A stretch of 64,000 bases of DNA from Chryseobacterium sp. ISL-6 (GCF_018613715.1 NZ_JAGGPT010000001.1:981919-1045918); one strand, 5' to 3'. Positions 1 to 10,299 are shown, counted from the stretch's first letter. Translations and numbers: made by a program. The notes: generated from the sequence alone by a model not told the origin.

Positions 1-893
1 TCATTCCGTTACCGTTCAAAATCCAGTTGTGGTCATAACCTTTTCCTTTTTTTAGCTGGTCATCATCTGAATTGATATCTTTTCCGATTGGTTTTGAAAC
101 GGTGAAATCAAAAGGACTTCCTTTTACTTCTTTCTGTTCACCCGTTGGTATCAATGTTTCATTTACAGGTAAAAATTTATCCGCATTAATTTGTAGTTCG
201 TGGTCGGTAACCGCTTTTGTGAAATTCCCTGAAAGATTGAAATATGAATGTTGTGTAAGATTAATAACTGTTGATTTATCTGTCGTTGCTTCATAGGAAA
301 TTTCCAAAGAATTGTCATCTGTCAAAGTATATAAGACCGTTGTAAAAAGTTTTCCAGGGTAACCTTCTTCGCCATCTGCACTGGTGTAAGTTAACTTAAG
401 AGTCGGAAAATTCGCATCTTTTACAGGTTCAATATTCCAGAATTTGGTATAGAAACCTTCTTTTCCACCGTGAAGACTGTTTGGTTTATCATTTTTATCA
501 ATCTCGTAAGTTTTGCCTTCCAAAGTGAATTTTGCATTGGCTATTCTATTCCCATAACGACCAATTAAAGCTCCGAAATAATAAGGATTTCCATTGAAAT
601 ACCCTTCAGGTTTTGTGAATCCTAAAACGACGTCTTCATATTTCCCGTTTCTGTCGGGGGCCGTGAGTGAAGTAATAATTCCTCCAAAATTGATGACTTC
701 CACCTTCATCCCGTTTTTATTAGTTAGGGTATATTTTTTAATGGAATCGCCTTTTGCCGTCACTCCGTAGTTTGAAACCTTTATATTATCCATGTGTTGG
801 GATTGTGTCTTTTGATCGTTTTCTTTTTTATTGCAGCCGAAAATACATAAAACTGCAATAATAATAATCAGATTGATAGTTGTTTTTCTCATT
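1..893 (-). CDS. galM: Aldose 1-epimerase (galactose mutarotase), lipoprotein, 3' end outside window
   Basis: The reading frame is open from an ATG at 893 to the window edge, so the C-terminus is missing. It interconverts alpha and beta anomers of aldoses and would feed sugars released by the neighbouring glycosidases into arabinose or galactose metabolism. The N-terminus is a lipoprotein signal with lipobox IFGC (Cys20), which predicts a membrane-anchored periplasmic or surface protein. Family motifs seen are the early NFGGIITSL strand, GRYGNRIANA, the NSLHGG histidine, the second catalytic-region histidine in TQHSYFNLSG, and DHNWIL near the edge. It lies 19 nt downstream of araA on the same strand, so it is probably the last gene of the ara operon. 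The family call is firm; the true substrate is not visible. Confidence 0.9.
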
Positions 894-912
894 GTCTTAG
901 GAATTTGCAATT

Positions 913-2409
913 TTAGCGATAATAAATTTCATTCCAACGAAGATTGTTCTTAAAATCACGAATCTTTGTGTCTTCATCAATTACCAGGGATTCAATTCCT
1001 GCAATTTCAGCAAAATCTTCCAACTGTTCTGCACTGATGTTTTCACTATAGCACGTATGATGTGCTCCTCCGGCCAGAATCCATGCTTCTGCTGCCGTGT
1101 ACAAATCAGGTAGTGGCTTCCAAAGGACTCTCGCCACAGGAAGTTGTGGTAATTCTTCGGTAATTTCCAACGATTTTGTTTTGTTGATTAACAGTCTGAA
1201 ATGATTTCCGAAATCCATTAAGGCAGCATTCAAAGAATCAATATTTCCTCTTGAGCTAAAAACCAGACGAACCGGATCTGCCTTACCTCCAATTCCCAAC
1301 GGATGAATTTCACAAGATGGCTTGCCAACCGCCAAAACAGGATCGACTTCCAGCATATGAGAACCTAAAACCGAAGGATTTACAGGATTAAGATGATAAG
1401 TATAATCTTCCATAAAGGCATTTCCGCCTTCCAAACCCTGTCCCATTGTTTTCATTGCACGGACTAATGCTGCTGTTTTCCAGTCACCTTCTCCCGCAAA
1501 ACCGTAACCTTTTTCCATTAACCTTTGAACAGCAATCCCGGGAAGCTGCTCCAGACCGTGGAGATCTTCAAAAGTGTCTGAAAAACCTTTAAAATCTCCT
1601 TCTTTGAGGAATTTTTCTAAGCCCAGTTCTATTCTTGCCGCAGCTTCAAGTGATTTTCTATTGCTTCCTCCCGAAAGTAAAGAATCTGCCATTTTGTAGG
1701 AAGCTTCATATTCTTCCATTAAAGTTTTTACCTCACCTTCACCAATAGAATTGACAATGCTCACTAAATCTCCGATTCCCCAAGTGTTAACTGAAAATCC
1801 GAATTTTGTTTCTGCTTCCACTTTATCACCTTCTGTAACGGCAACATATCTCATGTTGTCTCCAAAACGGGCAAATTTCGCTCCCTGCCAATCTTCCCAG
1901 CCTGCTGCAACACGACTCCAGTCTCCGATTTGTTTCTGTACTCTTTCCTCAGCCCAGTGTCCGACAACTATTTTTCTGTTTTTCCGAAGACGGCTTACCA
2001 TAAAACCAAATTCACGATCCCCGTGAGCAGCCTGATTCAGATTCATAAAATCCATATCCATTGTAGACCAAGGGATATCTTGATTGAACTGTGTATGCAA
2101 ATGCAACATTGGTTTTCGCAAAGCCGTCAGTCCGCGAATCCACATTTTTGCAGGTGAAAACGTGTGCATCCAGGTTACAATTCCTATGCAGCTTTCTGCA
2201 TAATTAGCTGTTGTTAATGTTTCAAAAATTTCTTCTGTTGATTTTACGGTTGGCTTAATAATAACTTTTACAGGAATTAATGAAGACTGATTAAAAGCTT
2301 CAACAATTTTCCGCGAGTGTTCCGCAACCTGAGCCAACGTTTCAGGCCCATATAAATGCTGGCTTCCGGTGATGAACCAGATTTCTTTGGTATTGAGAGG
2401 TGTTAACAT
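913..2409 (-). CDS. araA: L-arabinose isomerase
   Basis: Converts L-arabinose to L-ribulose, the first step of arabinose catabolism in the cytoplasm. The 498-residue length matches the family (about 500). Residues equivalent to the metal-binding and catalytic set of the E. coli enzyme are present: Glu307 in GEGDW, Glu334 in FMEDY, His351 in LGSHM and His450 in GGAHHT. It starts 141 nt after the araD stop, across a dispersed repeat, and is followed closely by the mutarotase. With araB and araD it makes a complete arabinose to xylulose-5-phosphate pathway. No promoter or operator of the type seen before araB was found directly upstream, so it is probably co-transcribed from the araB promoter. 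Confidence 0.97.
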   Translation of the reverse strand: MLTPLNTKEIWFITGSQHLYGPETLAQVAEHSRKIVEAFNQSSLIPVKVIIKPTVKSTEEIFETLTTANYAESCIGIVTWMHTFSPAKMWIRGLTALRKPMLHLHTQFNQDIPWSTMDMDFMNLNQAAHGDREFGFMVSRLRKNRKIVVGHWAEERVQKQIGDWSRVAAGWEDWQGAKFARFGDNMRYVAVTEGDKVEAETKFGFSVNTWGIGDLVSIVNSIGEGEVKTLMEEYEASYKMADSLLSGGSNRKSLEAAARIELGLEKFLKEGDFKGFSDTFEDLHGLEQLPGIAVQRLMEKGYGFAGEGDWKTAALVRAMKTMGQGLEGGNAFMEDYTYHLNPVNPSVLGSHMLEVDPVLAVGKPSCEIHPLGIGGKADPVRLVFSSRGNIDSLNAALMDFGNHFRLLINKTKSLEITEELPQLPVARVLWKPLPDLYTAAEAWILAGGAHHTCYSENISAEQLEDFAEIAGIESLVIDEDTKIRDFKNNLRWNEIYYR

Positions 2410-2448
2410 ATATTAATTGATAGTTTATAGTTTTCTGTATTTATAGTT

Positions 2449-2530
2449 TGTCATTCCGAAGAATAAGGAATCTCTATTTGTTATATTTAAATGAGATTCT
2501 TCACTACAGTGAGTTTCATTCAAAATGATA
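2449..2530. repeat. Palindromic intergenic repeat between araA and araD
   Basis: The element begins TCATTCCGAAGAATAAGG and ends in a partly complementary arm containing GAGATTCTTCACT and CATTCAAAATGA. The inner arms GGAATCTC and GAGATTC can form a hairpin. The pattern resembles short dispersed repeats known from flavobacterial genomes. Only one copy of this type was found here, so the repeat class is an inference. Confidence 0.5.
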
Positions 2531-2550
2531 TTTTTAATTTTAATTTTTAA

Positions 2551-3249
2551 TTATTGTCCGTAATAGGAATTTTTGCCGTGTTTGCGTTCGTAATGTTTTT
2601 TGATAAGTGAGTCTTTCAGGCGTGGTGCACCGGGGTTGATCTGTCTTGTGCGATAGGCCATTTCTGCAATAGTTTCCAGAACTTTACTGTTGTAAACGGC
2701 TTTATCAGCATTTTTACCCCAAGTGAATGGTCCGTGGTTTCCGATAAGAACCATTTCAACTTCTTCGTAAGACAGTTTTTTTTCTTTGAAGCAATCAAGA
2801 ATCTGGATTCCTGTATTGTATTCGTAATTTCCTTCGATTAAATCGTCACGCATTGGTGGCGCACAGGGAATATCCGTTGTTAAATGGTCTGCGTGTGTGG
2901 TTCCGAAAATCGGAATATCCAGTTGTGCCTGTGCCCAGGCTACCGAATAAATGGCATGCGTGTGTGAAATCCCGCCAATATTTCCCCAATTTTTGTAAAG
3001 GTAAGCATGGGTTTTGGTATCGGATGACGGCCTTAATTTTCCTTCTACGACATTGACATCGTAATCTAAAATCACCATATCTTCAGGCTTTAGAATCTCA
3101 TAAGGAACACCGCTTGGTTTAATAGCAAAAATTCCTTTTTCACGGTCAACCGCGCTTACATTTCCGAATGTATAAACAACAAGCTTCAAGGCATCCAATT
3201 GCATATTGGCTTCGTAACATTCTCTTTGAAGTTCTTTATAGATGCTCAT
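2551..3249 (-). CDS. araD: L-ribulose-5-phosphate 4-epimerase
   Basis: Epimerises L-ribulose-5-phosphate to D-xylulose-5-phosphate by a retro-aldol mechanism, the last committed step of arabinose use. Its 232 residues are the normal length for the class II aldolase/epimerase family. Visible motifs are the N-terminal TFGNVSAVDR substrate loop, the zinc-ligand pair in SHTHA, the third zinc histidine in GNHGPFTWG, and the C-terminal HYERKHG region that carries a catalytic tyrosine in homologues. It lies between araB (178 nt upstream, across a dispersed repeat) and araA. No separate promoter is evident. Confidence 0.97.
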   Translation of the reverse strand: MSIYKELQRECYEANMQLDALKLVVYTFGNVSAVDREKGIFAIKPSGVPYEILKPEDMVILDYDVNVVEGKLRPSSDTKTHAYLYKNWGNIGGISHTHAIYSVAWAQAQLDIPIFGTTHADHLTTDIPCAPPMRDDLIEGNYEYNTGIQILDCFKEKKLSYEEVEMVLIGNHGPFTWGKNADKAVYNSKVLETIAEMAYRTRQINPGAPRLKDSLIKKHYERKHGKNSYYGQ

Positions 3250-3337
3250 TTTATTTTTATTAAATAATTAAATATTTCAAAAATTACAGATGATTTAAGC
3301 CATTCTTATTGATTTACTTTAACAATGAATGCACACA

Positions 3338-3412
3338 GACAGGCTTGAGCAGAAATCTTTTTTATGCTGGCAAAAAGATTGGGTGTGGAAGACGGATATG
3401 GCTGTTTAAAAA
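3338..3412. repeat. Dispersed intergenic repeat, copy A
   Basis: This degenerate copy reads CTTGAGCAGAAATCTTTTTT, then AAAAAGATTG, then GGAAGACGGATA and GGCTG. The same order of blocks occurs in copy B (15842..15932) and copy C (25955..26071), each time between two minus-strand genes. It lies between araB and araD. Confidence 0.55.
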
Positions 3413-3427
3413 AAATCTGAATTGTTT

Positions 3428-5128
3428 TTAGTTGGTCAATGATCTGGATTTCTTATTCTTAAGTTTTATACTGTTTTCAGTAAAGTCGGCGAGAACCTGA
3501 TACTGATTCATTAATTCTGCATAATTTTCCACCTGATCTGCCTGAGGAAAATATTCTACTTCGAAATCCGAACCCATTTTCCGGCTTGCTTCCTTAACAT
3601 TTGGGTAAATCCCTGCTGAAACCGCTGCATAAATCGCTGCTCCCAAAGCTGGAGCCTGGTCAGATGCAGCTATGACGATGGGCATATTAAGAACGTTTGC
3701 CAATGTCTGCATTATAAACGGGGATTTTCTGGCAACACCACCAATTCCGATTACTTTTTCGATTCTTACCCCTTCTTCTTCAAAACGATCTACTATTTTT
3801 TTCGAACCAAAACAAATGGAATTAACCAATGCTTTGAAAATATGTGGTGCTTTTGTACCGAGTGAAAGATTATTGATAGCAGCTTTGAGTTCCTGATTGG
3901 CATCCGGCGTTCTTCGTCCGTTAATCCAGTCCAGCGCAATAGGGAAGGCTTCGGAAAGAGGAATTTTTTCAGCTTCCAAGGTAAGGTTACGAATGAGATT
4001 ATTTTCTATTTCTTCTTTTAAAAGTTCTTTCTGATTGTTATCGATCACATTGGAATTCATCAGAATGTTGTGAACAGGCCAAGTCAGAATGTCTTTGTAC
4101 CATGCCAATACATCACCAAATGCAGATTGACCGGCTTCAAGACCAATCAAGCCCGGAATAACGGAACCGTTGACCTGTCCACAGATTCCTTTAACGGTTT
4201 TCTCCTGAATAATTTCTTTGGATGCTACCATAATATCACATGTAGAGGTTCCCATAATACGGATCAGTGTGTTTTCTTCTACTTTTGCACCAACTGCTCC
4301 CGAATGGGCATCGAAAGTTCCCACTGTAATGACCGTATTGGTAGTCAAGCCTAATTTTTCCGCCCATTCCTGATCTAGATTTCCTGCAACTTCGTCTGAA
4401 GTATATGTTTTTTCATATAACCTGTCACGAAGTTCAGCCAGAGACGGATCTAACTGATTGAGAAACTCTTTTGACGGCAGTCCACTCCACGATTCGTGCC
4501 ACATTGCTTTGTGACCCGCTGCGCAGCGACTTCTTTTGAATGTTGCCAAATCCTGATGATCGGAAAGCAGAAAAGTAATATAATCGCAGTGTTCCATCCA
4601 GCTGTAAGCAGAATTTCTCACTTTCTCATCCTGTCTGTTGATGTGAAAAATTTTCGCCCAAAACCATTCGGAGGAATAGATTCCACCCTCAAATTTGGTA
4701 TAATCTTCACCGCCCCAGTTTCTTGCCAAATGGTTTATTTCTTCAGCCTCATCAATAGAAGTATGGTCTTTCCATAAAACCATCATTGCATTGGGATTTT
4801 CTTCAAATCCAGGTGTTAAAGACAATGCTATTCCGTCTTTGTTTACAGGAAGCGGTGATGAACCTGTGGTATCGATACAAATGCTGACAATTGATTCTGG
4901 TGCTACTCCACTTTCTTTTACCACATCAGAAATGGTTTGTTGTAAACCCTCAATATGATCCAAAGGATGTTGACGAAACTGGTTCTCTTCCGGTTTACAG
5001 AATTTTCCCTGCTTCCATCGTTGGTAGTAGCTGACAGAGGCAGACAGTTCTGCCCCGTTTTCTGTATCAATCAGCACTGCACGTACCGAATCCGTACCAT
5101 AATCCAGTCCGATAACATATTTCTTCAT
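3428..5128 (-). CDS. araB: Ribulokinase (FGGY family)
   Basis: Phosphorylates L-ribulose at O5 with ATP. At 566 residues it has the long form typical of ribulokinases rather than the roughly 490 residues of xylulokinases. Seen are the N-terminal phosphate-binding strand GLDYGTDSVRAVLID, the catalytic-region aspartate in GTFDAHSGAVGA, and the C-terminal ATP-site segments IGIGGVARKSPF and ALGAAIYAAV. It is the first gene after a recognisable promoter and palindrome at 5186..5228, so it probably begins the araB-araD-araA-galM unit. The GH51 arabinofuranosidase that liberates its sugar lies directly upstream. Confidence 0.96.
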   Translation of the reverse strand: MKKYVIGLDYGTDSVRAVLIDTENGAELSASVSYYQRWKQGKFCKPEENQFRQHPLDHIEGLQQTISDVVKESGVAPESIVSICIDTTGSSPLPVNKDGIALSLTPGFEENPNAMMVLWKDHTSIDEAEEINHLARNWGGEDYTKFEGGIYSSEWFWAKIFHINRQDEKVRNSAYSWMEHCDYITFLLSDHQDLATFKRSRCAAGHKAMWHESWSGLPSKEFLNQLDPSLAELRDRLYEKTYTSDEVAGNLDQEWAEKLGLTTNTVITVGTFDAHSGAVGAKVEENTLIRIMGTSTCDIMVASKEIIQEKTVKGICGQVNGSVIPGLIGLEAGQSAFGDVLAWYKDILTWPVHNILMNSNVIDNNQKELLKEEIENNLIRNLTLEAEKIPLSEAFPIALDWINGRRTPDANQELKAAINNLSLGTKAPHIFKALVNSICFGSKKIVDRFEEEGVRIEKVIGIGGVARKSPFIMQTLANVLNMPIVIAASDQAPALGAAIYAAVSAGIYPNVKEASRKMGSDFEVEYFPQADQVENYAELMNQYQVLADFTENSIKLKNKKSRSLTN

Positions 5129-5185
5129 TTTATAATGAATTAAGTTTTAATAAATATTTACATTTTCCTTAATCGGAGAATAAAA

Positions 5186-5228
5186 CAAATATAAGATTCT
5201 ATTTTAAATAAATGTATAAAATACACTT
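5186..5228 (-). promoter_or_regulatory. araB promoter with 19-bp palindromic operator
   Basis: On the minus strand a TATATTTG box (5193 to 5186) fits the Bacteroidota -7 consensus TAnnTTTG. No TTG is seen at the -33 position. In its place, 16 nt upstream of the box, lies the palindrome AAGTGTATTTTATACATTT (5228 to 5210). With the flanks, the block matches the GH3 promoter at 10173..10215 at nearly every base. The palindrome would be centred near -40, a position suited to either an activator or a repressor. Confidence 0.75.
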
Positions 5229-5264
5229 AATTTTATTTTTTCCTTTATTGAATGTATTTTAGAC

Positions 5265-7232
5265 TTATTTTGTCTTTAAAATAAGCAAAGAACTGGCAGG
5301 AATATCCACTGAAAATTTCCCATTTTTAATGACAATATTCTCCTCAACTGGTTGTATATTTTCCATTTTAAAATTATTTTCAGCAGAAAGTGCTGGAGCT
5401 GTTAGGATCGTTTTTACTAATTTTTGCCCTAATTTTATATTTTTAGGATTGATTTCTATTGACCTGTTCTTATGGTCTGTGTTTACAATTTTTATGATCA
5501 CCTGATTATTTTTGCTGTCTTTTACGGCCGTTGCATAGAGCTTGTCCTGGCCGCTAACCGAATTTTTATTATAAGAAATTGTTAGCAAATCAGTTCCCTT
5601 ATTATTTGAAAACAATTTTTGAACATAATAATTGGGTGTTGCATATGACTGAAGATTATTAAACCATATCAGATCCGGAGTCCATTGCCAGCCATCGGCA
5701 TGAGCAAATAACGGCGCATAAGAAGTCATCGTTACGACATCTGCATTTCTTTCCAGACCAGTCATAAAAGCTGCTTCCGAGAGTGCCGATTCCCAGTTGT
5801 TTCTATTGTCCGGACTTACTGTTTTCACCGACTGAACGGCATATTCACCAGCAAAAACTTTAGGCCCGTTTCTATCGTATTTATCATATCTCGCTGCATT
5901 TTCCTGAAACCATTTTGCAGAATTGTAATAATGCTCATCTACAATCTGGGCATTGAGTTTCTTAAGCTCTTTCCAACCATAATCGAAAAATTCTCCGTCT
6001 GGCGATGGTCCACTTCCTGAAATAATTTTCATGTCAGGATATTTCGCGTGAATGGCTTTTTCAAAAATCTGGTAACGTTCAATGTAATCTTCCCCCCACT
6101 GTTCGTTTCCAACACCGATATATTTCATATTAAAAGCTTTGGGATGTCCCATTTCTGAACGAATTTTACCCCACTTAGTAATGACATCTCCATTAGCAAA
6201 TTCAATCAAATCCAAAGCATCCTGAACGAAGGGATTTAACTCTTCCAAATGAACCAGTTCCCCTGTATTGAACTGACATGCCATTCCACAGCTGAGAATC
6301 GGCAAAGGCTCGGCTCCCAAATCTTCCGAAAGCTGAAAATATTCATAAAAACCTAATCCAAATGACTGGTAATAATCGGGTGTAAGACGGTGTGCAAACC
6401 CCGAGCTCCATTTATTGATGAGATATTCTCTGTCGGCTATATTTCCCAATGTTTTTTTCCATTGATATCTTTCGGCAAGTGTTCTGCCTTCCACAATACA
6501 ACCCCCTGGAAAACGTAAAAACCCGGGCTGTAAATCGTATAATTTCTGAACCAAATCTTTTCTTAAGCCACCTTTTCGTCCTTTCCAGGTATCTTGCGGG
6601 AAAAGAGAAATCATATCCACATTCACAACACCGTTTCCTGTAAAAGTGATTTGCAGTTTTGCTTTTTCAACTGTCCCAGGAGCAGAAAAAACAGCCGAAT
6701 ATTTTTGCCAACCTTCTCCTTTGATAATTATTGGAACATTGGAAATCACTTCTCCATTTTCCTCAATCAGGCTTGCATTAACCGCAGAAATATTTCCAGA
6801 TACATTTTCCAGATCAAAGCTGAAATCATATTTAGCATCTTTAAGAAGTCCTATTCCCCGAAAACCTTCATTTTCCAATAGGTACTTTTTATCATTGTAA
6901 ACGGTAATTCTTGCATAGTTTTTATTGGTTTTGGAATGCTCAGAATAAATCGTCAAAAAACCAGAATCCAGATTATGAGAAAGGGTTTGTGTATTTTGCT
7001 GTTTCCAGCCCATTAATGGCTCATCAAACTCAAAGCTTCGGTTCTTGATAAGCTCAGCATACATTCCGCCATCGGCTGCAAAATTGATATCCTCAAAGAA
7101 AATCCCATACATTGTCGGCTGAATTTTGATGTTGGTAGGACTACCATCCAGGTCTAAAGTAAATTTTGTTGCCTGTGCCGATGAACATGCAACGAAACCT
7201 GAGAGAAGAAGTGTGAAAATTTTATTTCTCAT
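5265..7232 (-). CDS. Alpha-L-arabinofuranosidase, GH51
   Basis: Retaining enzyme that removes alpha-L-arabinofuranosyl side chains from arabinoxylan or arabinan fragments. It has 655 residues. An N-terminal signal ends near SSAQA (about residue 21), so it is exported, probably to the periplasm. The central (beta/alpha)8 domain carries the acid/base Glu377 in GVGNEQWGE and the nucleophile Glu463 in FAGEYAVQ. A carbohydrate-binding-like beta domain lies between residues about 75 and 210, and a C-terminal beta domain follows. It sits between GH3 and araB. The arabinose it frees is the substrate of the next three genes. Confidence 0.93.
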   Translation of the reverse strand: MRNKIFTLLLSGFVACSSAQATKFTLDLDGSPTNIKIQPTMYGIFFEDINFAADGGMYAELIKNRSFEFDEPLMGWKQQNTQTLSHNLDSGFLTIYSEHSKTNKNYARITVYNDKKYLLENEGFRGIGLLKDAKYDFSFDLENVSGNISAVNASLIEENGEVISNVPIIIKGEGWQKYSAVFSAPGTVEKAKLQITFTGNGVVNVDMISLFPQDTWKGRKGGLRKDLVQKLYDLQPGFLRFPGGCIVEGRTLAERYQWKKTLGNIADREYLINKWSSGFAHRLTPDYYQSFGLGFYEYFQLSEDLGAEPLPILSCGMACQFNTGELVHLEELNPFVQDALDLIEFANGDVITKWGKIRSEMGHPKAFNMKYIGVGNEQWGEDYIERYQIFEKAIHAKYPDMKIISGSGPSPDGEFFDYGWKELKKLNAQIVDEHYYNSAKWFQENAARYDKYDRNGPKVFAGEYAVQSVKTVSPDNRNNWESALSEAAFMTGLERNADVVTMTSYAPLFAHADGWQWTPDLIWFNNLQSYATPNYYVQKLFSNNKGTDLLTISYNKNSVSGQDKLYATAVKDSKNNQVIIKIVNTDHKNRSIEINPKNIKLGQKLVKTILTAPALSAENNFKMENIQPVEENIVIKNGKFSVDIPASSLLILKTK

Positions 7233-7466
7233 TCTTATAATTTTGAAATTGATTCGATTTTATTTTTTTTTGAATGCCCATTTTTAGAAATAATGCTTTT
7301 TAGCACAAATCATTCTCAAATGACAATCGCTTTTAAACTTGCAAATGAAATTCGCTGATTCCTTTATATTTTATAAAATCACAGACAAAAAATGGCCTGC
7401 TCAGCAAAATTCATTAAGACTTTTCAATTACTTCAAATTGTGGATAATCATATTTTTTAAAAAAAT

Positions 7467-10094
7467 TTATTGGACTTTCAACTCAAGACTTTTTAGTTCT
7501 GAATTTTTTGAAGTTCCGCCATACAAAACAGTATAGTCTCCTGATTTTAAAATTAAATCATCTGCTTTTTCATCGTAAAATTTAAAAGACTCTTCAGAGA
7601 TCTTTAGCTGAATATTTTTTGTTTCTTTTGCTTTAATCAAAACTTTTTCAAAAGCTCTTAAAGTTTTTATGGGTGCCAAAACATCGTTATTTCTTTTCAC
7701 ATACACCTGCACCACTTCTTCGCCGTCTCTTTCTGAAGTATTGGTAACTGGAATTGTTATCGTAACATTTTCATTTGAATTGATATTTTTTTTGCTCAAT
7801 TCAGCATTCCCATAAATAAATTTTGAGTAGCTTAAACCATGACCGAATGAGTATAAAGGATCTTCGGTCATATAACGATACGTTCTTCCCTTCATATCAT
7901 AATTCTCAAAACCCTGATGCTTGCTTGTTGTTGAAAGTGCATTATCCAATTGCTCAAGATTCCTGTAAAAAGTAATAGGTAATTTTCCGGAAGGATTATA
8001 GTCTCCAGCAAGAACATCTGCCACTGCTGTTCCGCTGGATTGTCCACCATACCAAGCATTCACTAGAGCATCATAATTCTTTTCGTCCTGTTGCAAACCA
8101 AGCGCACTTCCCGTACACAGAACGAACACAACAGGTTTTCCTGTTTTTCTAAGCTCAGCCAGCAATTGACGCTGAACTTTCGGAAGCTCTATTGAAGTTT
8201 TATCACCTCCTTTAAAACCTTCTGCATTAACCATCATTTCTTCCCCTTCAAGGCTTGGAGAAAGTCCGCCGACAAAAACAATTACATCAGCCTCTTTTAC
8301 TTTTTCTTTTACTGAATTAAAATTCACCGGATCTTTTCGGTACACTTCAAAACCAATACTAACATATTTCCCTTTCTGGCTGTGCCGAAGCTCAACCTGA
8401 TATTCTTTTCCTTTCTCCATTTTCACCGGAAATTCCGAAGGATGCCTTGCATCGGGACCTTTTCTTGTTGCAATTTCTTTTCCATCGATCACAAGTGTAT
8501 AAATATCTGATGTTGAAGCAGAAAATATCACCTCACCGGAATAAGTGCTTTTAAAAACACCGGATATTATTGCCGAAGTATTTTCTCTGGCAACTCCCGG
8601 AGCAAGCTGGGTTCCGCCAAAACTGTTGTAGGTAATTCCTGTTTTATTAGTCGAAGTATTGACCGGCTTTTCTTTCCATTCATTATTATTAAAAAACTCT
8701 ACCTTCATTCCCTTTTCACCATTCTTCTGGCTTACAAAATTCTGGTAAAGAGATGTTCTGGACGATGGATCTGCTACTTCGCTTCCTTTTTCATAGATGA
8801 TTTCAGCATTAGGAAATTTAGCTTTAATTCCACTTAAAATCGTAACCGTTGAAGAAGGCGTTCCGTTGTAGTTTCCAAGCTGCATAATTCCGTCATCAGC
8901 ATTGGGACCTACAATGGCAATTCTTTTAATATTTTTATTTAAAGGAAGGACATTTCCTTCATTTTTCATCAGTACAATAGACTTTTGAGCCATTTTCAAT
9001 GCCTGCTCTCTGTGTTCTTTAGAATCTATAGTAGAATAAGGAATATTGTTCCAGTGAACGGAAGATTTAGGATCCAGCATTCCCAACTCAAACCATCCTT
9101 TCAGAATTCTTCGCATAGAAACGTCAAGATCTTTTTCTTTAATTAATCCACTTGTCAGAGATTTATTAAGATTATTATAAGTATCCCCGCATTCCAGATC
9201 TGTTGAATGTTTTAATGCATCTGCAGCGCTTGTTTTTTCATCGGGGTGTGTTCCATGGTATTTTTCCTGATAAAAATCTGCCAAAGCCCAACAATCCGAA
9301 ACCACCATACCATCATATTTCCATTTGCCGCGAAGAATTTCATTAAGCAAAGTATTATTCGCGCAACAAGGCTGACCGTCGAATGCATTATACGCACACA
9401 TCACTTCTCTTACATTTCCTTCCAGAACCAACGCTTTGAAAGCCGGCAGATAGGTTTCATAAAGATCTCTTTTCGAGATTTCGGCATTGTAGGAATGTCT
9501 GTTCCATTCCGGACCGCTGTGAACCGCAAAATGCTTGGCACAGGCATGGGTTTTAAAATATTTAGGATCATTTCCCTGCAAACCTTTTACAGCAGCAACA
9601 CCTAAAACAGAGGTTAAATAAGGATCTTCTCCGTACGTCTCCTGACCTCTTCCCCATCGCGGATCTCTGAAAATATTAATGTTCGGAGTCCAAAAGGTAA
9701 GACCTTCGTAACGCCCGGTTTTGCTCGCCTCATCAAAAGATTTATTGTATTTGGCACGGGCTTCGTCAGAAATCATTTCAAAAGTTTTGAGGTGTTCCGG
9801 AACATCCCAGGTTGCTGCCAATCCGATCGCCTGAGGGAAAACGGTAGCGGTTCCAGCTCTAGCTACCCCATGAAGTGCCTCATTCCACCAACCATAAGCC
9901 GGGATTTCCAATCTGGGAACGGCTTTGGAATTATCCATCATCATTCCGATTTTTTCATCCACTGTTAACAATCCCAGAAGGTTTTCAATCCTTTGCTCAA
10001 CCGGCAGACTTGGATTTCGAAACGGATATTTATAATTCTGAGCAGAACTAAACACACAAACTATGACTGATATGGTTGATAAAATTTTATTCAT
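7467..10094 (-). CDS. Beta-xylosidase or beta-glucosidase, GH3 with PA14 insertion
   Basis: Exo-acting retaining glycosidase; in this locus beta-1,4-xylosidase is the likeliest activity. The N-terminal GH3 domain carries KHFAVHSGPE and the nucleophile aspartate in VVSDCWALADF (residue 267 from this start). A PA14-type insert with YSGEVIFSASTSD and LVIDGKEI sits in the middle of the second domain, and a fibronectin-III-like domain ends the protein. I chose the start at 10094 because a classic signal peptide (MNKILSTISV, cleaved near SSAQ) begins there. An in-frame ATG at 10121 would add nine residues. The promoter and operator upstream match those of araB, which ties this gene to arabinose or xylan-sugar control. 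Confidence 0.92.
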   Translation of the reverse strand: MNKILSTISVIVCVFSSAQNYKYPFRNPSLPVEQRIENLLGLLTVDEKIGMMMDNSKAVPRLEIPAYGWWNEALHGVARAGTATVFPQAIGLAATWDVPEHLKTFEMISDEARAKYNKSFDEASKTGRYEGLTFWTPNINIFRDPRWGRGQETYGEDPYLTSVLGVAAVKGLQGNDPKYFKTHACAKHFAVHSGPEWNRHSYNAEISKRDLYETYLPAFKALVLEGNVREVMCAYNAFDGQPCCANNTLLNEILRGKWKYDGMVVSDCWALADFYQEKYHGTHPDEKTSAADALKHSTDLECGDTYNNLNKSLTSGLIKEKDLDVSMRRILKGWFELGMLDPKSSVHWNNIPYSTIDSKEHREQALKMAQKSIVLMKNEGNVLPLNKNIKRIAIVGPNADDGIMQLGNYNGTPSSTVTILSGIKAKFPNAEIIYEKGSEVADPSSRTSLYQNFVSQKNGEKGMKVEFFNNNEWKEKPVNTSTNKTGITYNSFGGTQLAPGVARENTSAIISGVFKSTYSGEVIFSASTSDIYTLVIDGKEIATRKGPDARHPSEFPVKMEKGKEYQVELRHSQKGKYVSIGFEVYRKDPVNFNSVKEKVKEADVIVFVGGLSPSLEGEEMMVNAEGFKGGDKTSIELPKVQRQLLAELRKTGKPVVFVLCTGSALGLQQDEKNYDALVNAWYGGQSSGTAVADVLAGDYNPSGKLPITFYRNLEQLDNALSTTSKHQGFENYDMKGRTYRYMTEDPLYSFGHGLSYSKFIYGNAELSKKNINSNENVTITIPVTNTSERDGEEVVQVYVKRNNDVLAPIKTLRAFEKVLIKAKETKNIQLKISEESFKFYDEKADDLILKSGDYTVLYGGTSKNSELKSLELKVQ

Positions 10095-10172
10095 ATGATT
10101 GATTTTAAAGCAATTTTTCATTAAAACGTGCTAAATATTACCTTTAAATATGGTTTTACAATGCGATAAAGA

Positions 10173-10215
10173 CAAATATAAGATTCTATTTTGAATAAAT
10201 GTATATATTACACTT
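10173..10215 (-). promoter_or_regulatory. GH3 promoter with 19-bp palindromic operator
   Basis: The minus strand has the -7 box TATATTTG (10180 to 10173). Sixteen nt upstream is the palindrome AAGTGTAATATATACATTT (10215 to 10197). Sequence and spacing nearly duplicate the araB promoter, and the similarity extends a few bases beyond both ends. The terminator of the preceding gene ends just upstream, so this is a genuine start of a new transcription unit (GH3-GH51). Confidence 0.75.
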
Positions 10216-10230
10216 AATTATAAATGATAA

Positions 10231-10263
10231 AGAAAAAAAGTCACCGGAATAAACCGGTAACTT
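10231..10263 (-). terminator. Intrinsic terminator after GH30
   Basis: Read on the minus strand, a ten-pair stem AAGTTACCGG / CCGGTGACTT (one G-U pair) with loop TTTATT is followed by a run of seven or more T. It lies 37 nt past the GH30 stop and directly before the GH3 operator. Confidence 0.85.
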
Positions 10264-10299
10264 TGTGAGAAAGCATATTCTCATTAAATATGAATGAAA

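Noticed and set aside
7339..7536. Plus-strand frame of 65 codons overlapping the GH3 3' end
   Set aside because: Antisense to a real gene over a third of its length and otherwise low-complexity; no support for coding.
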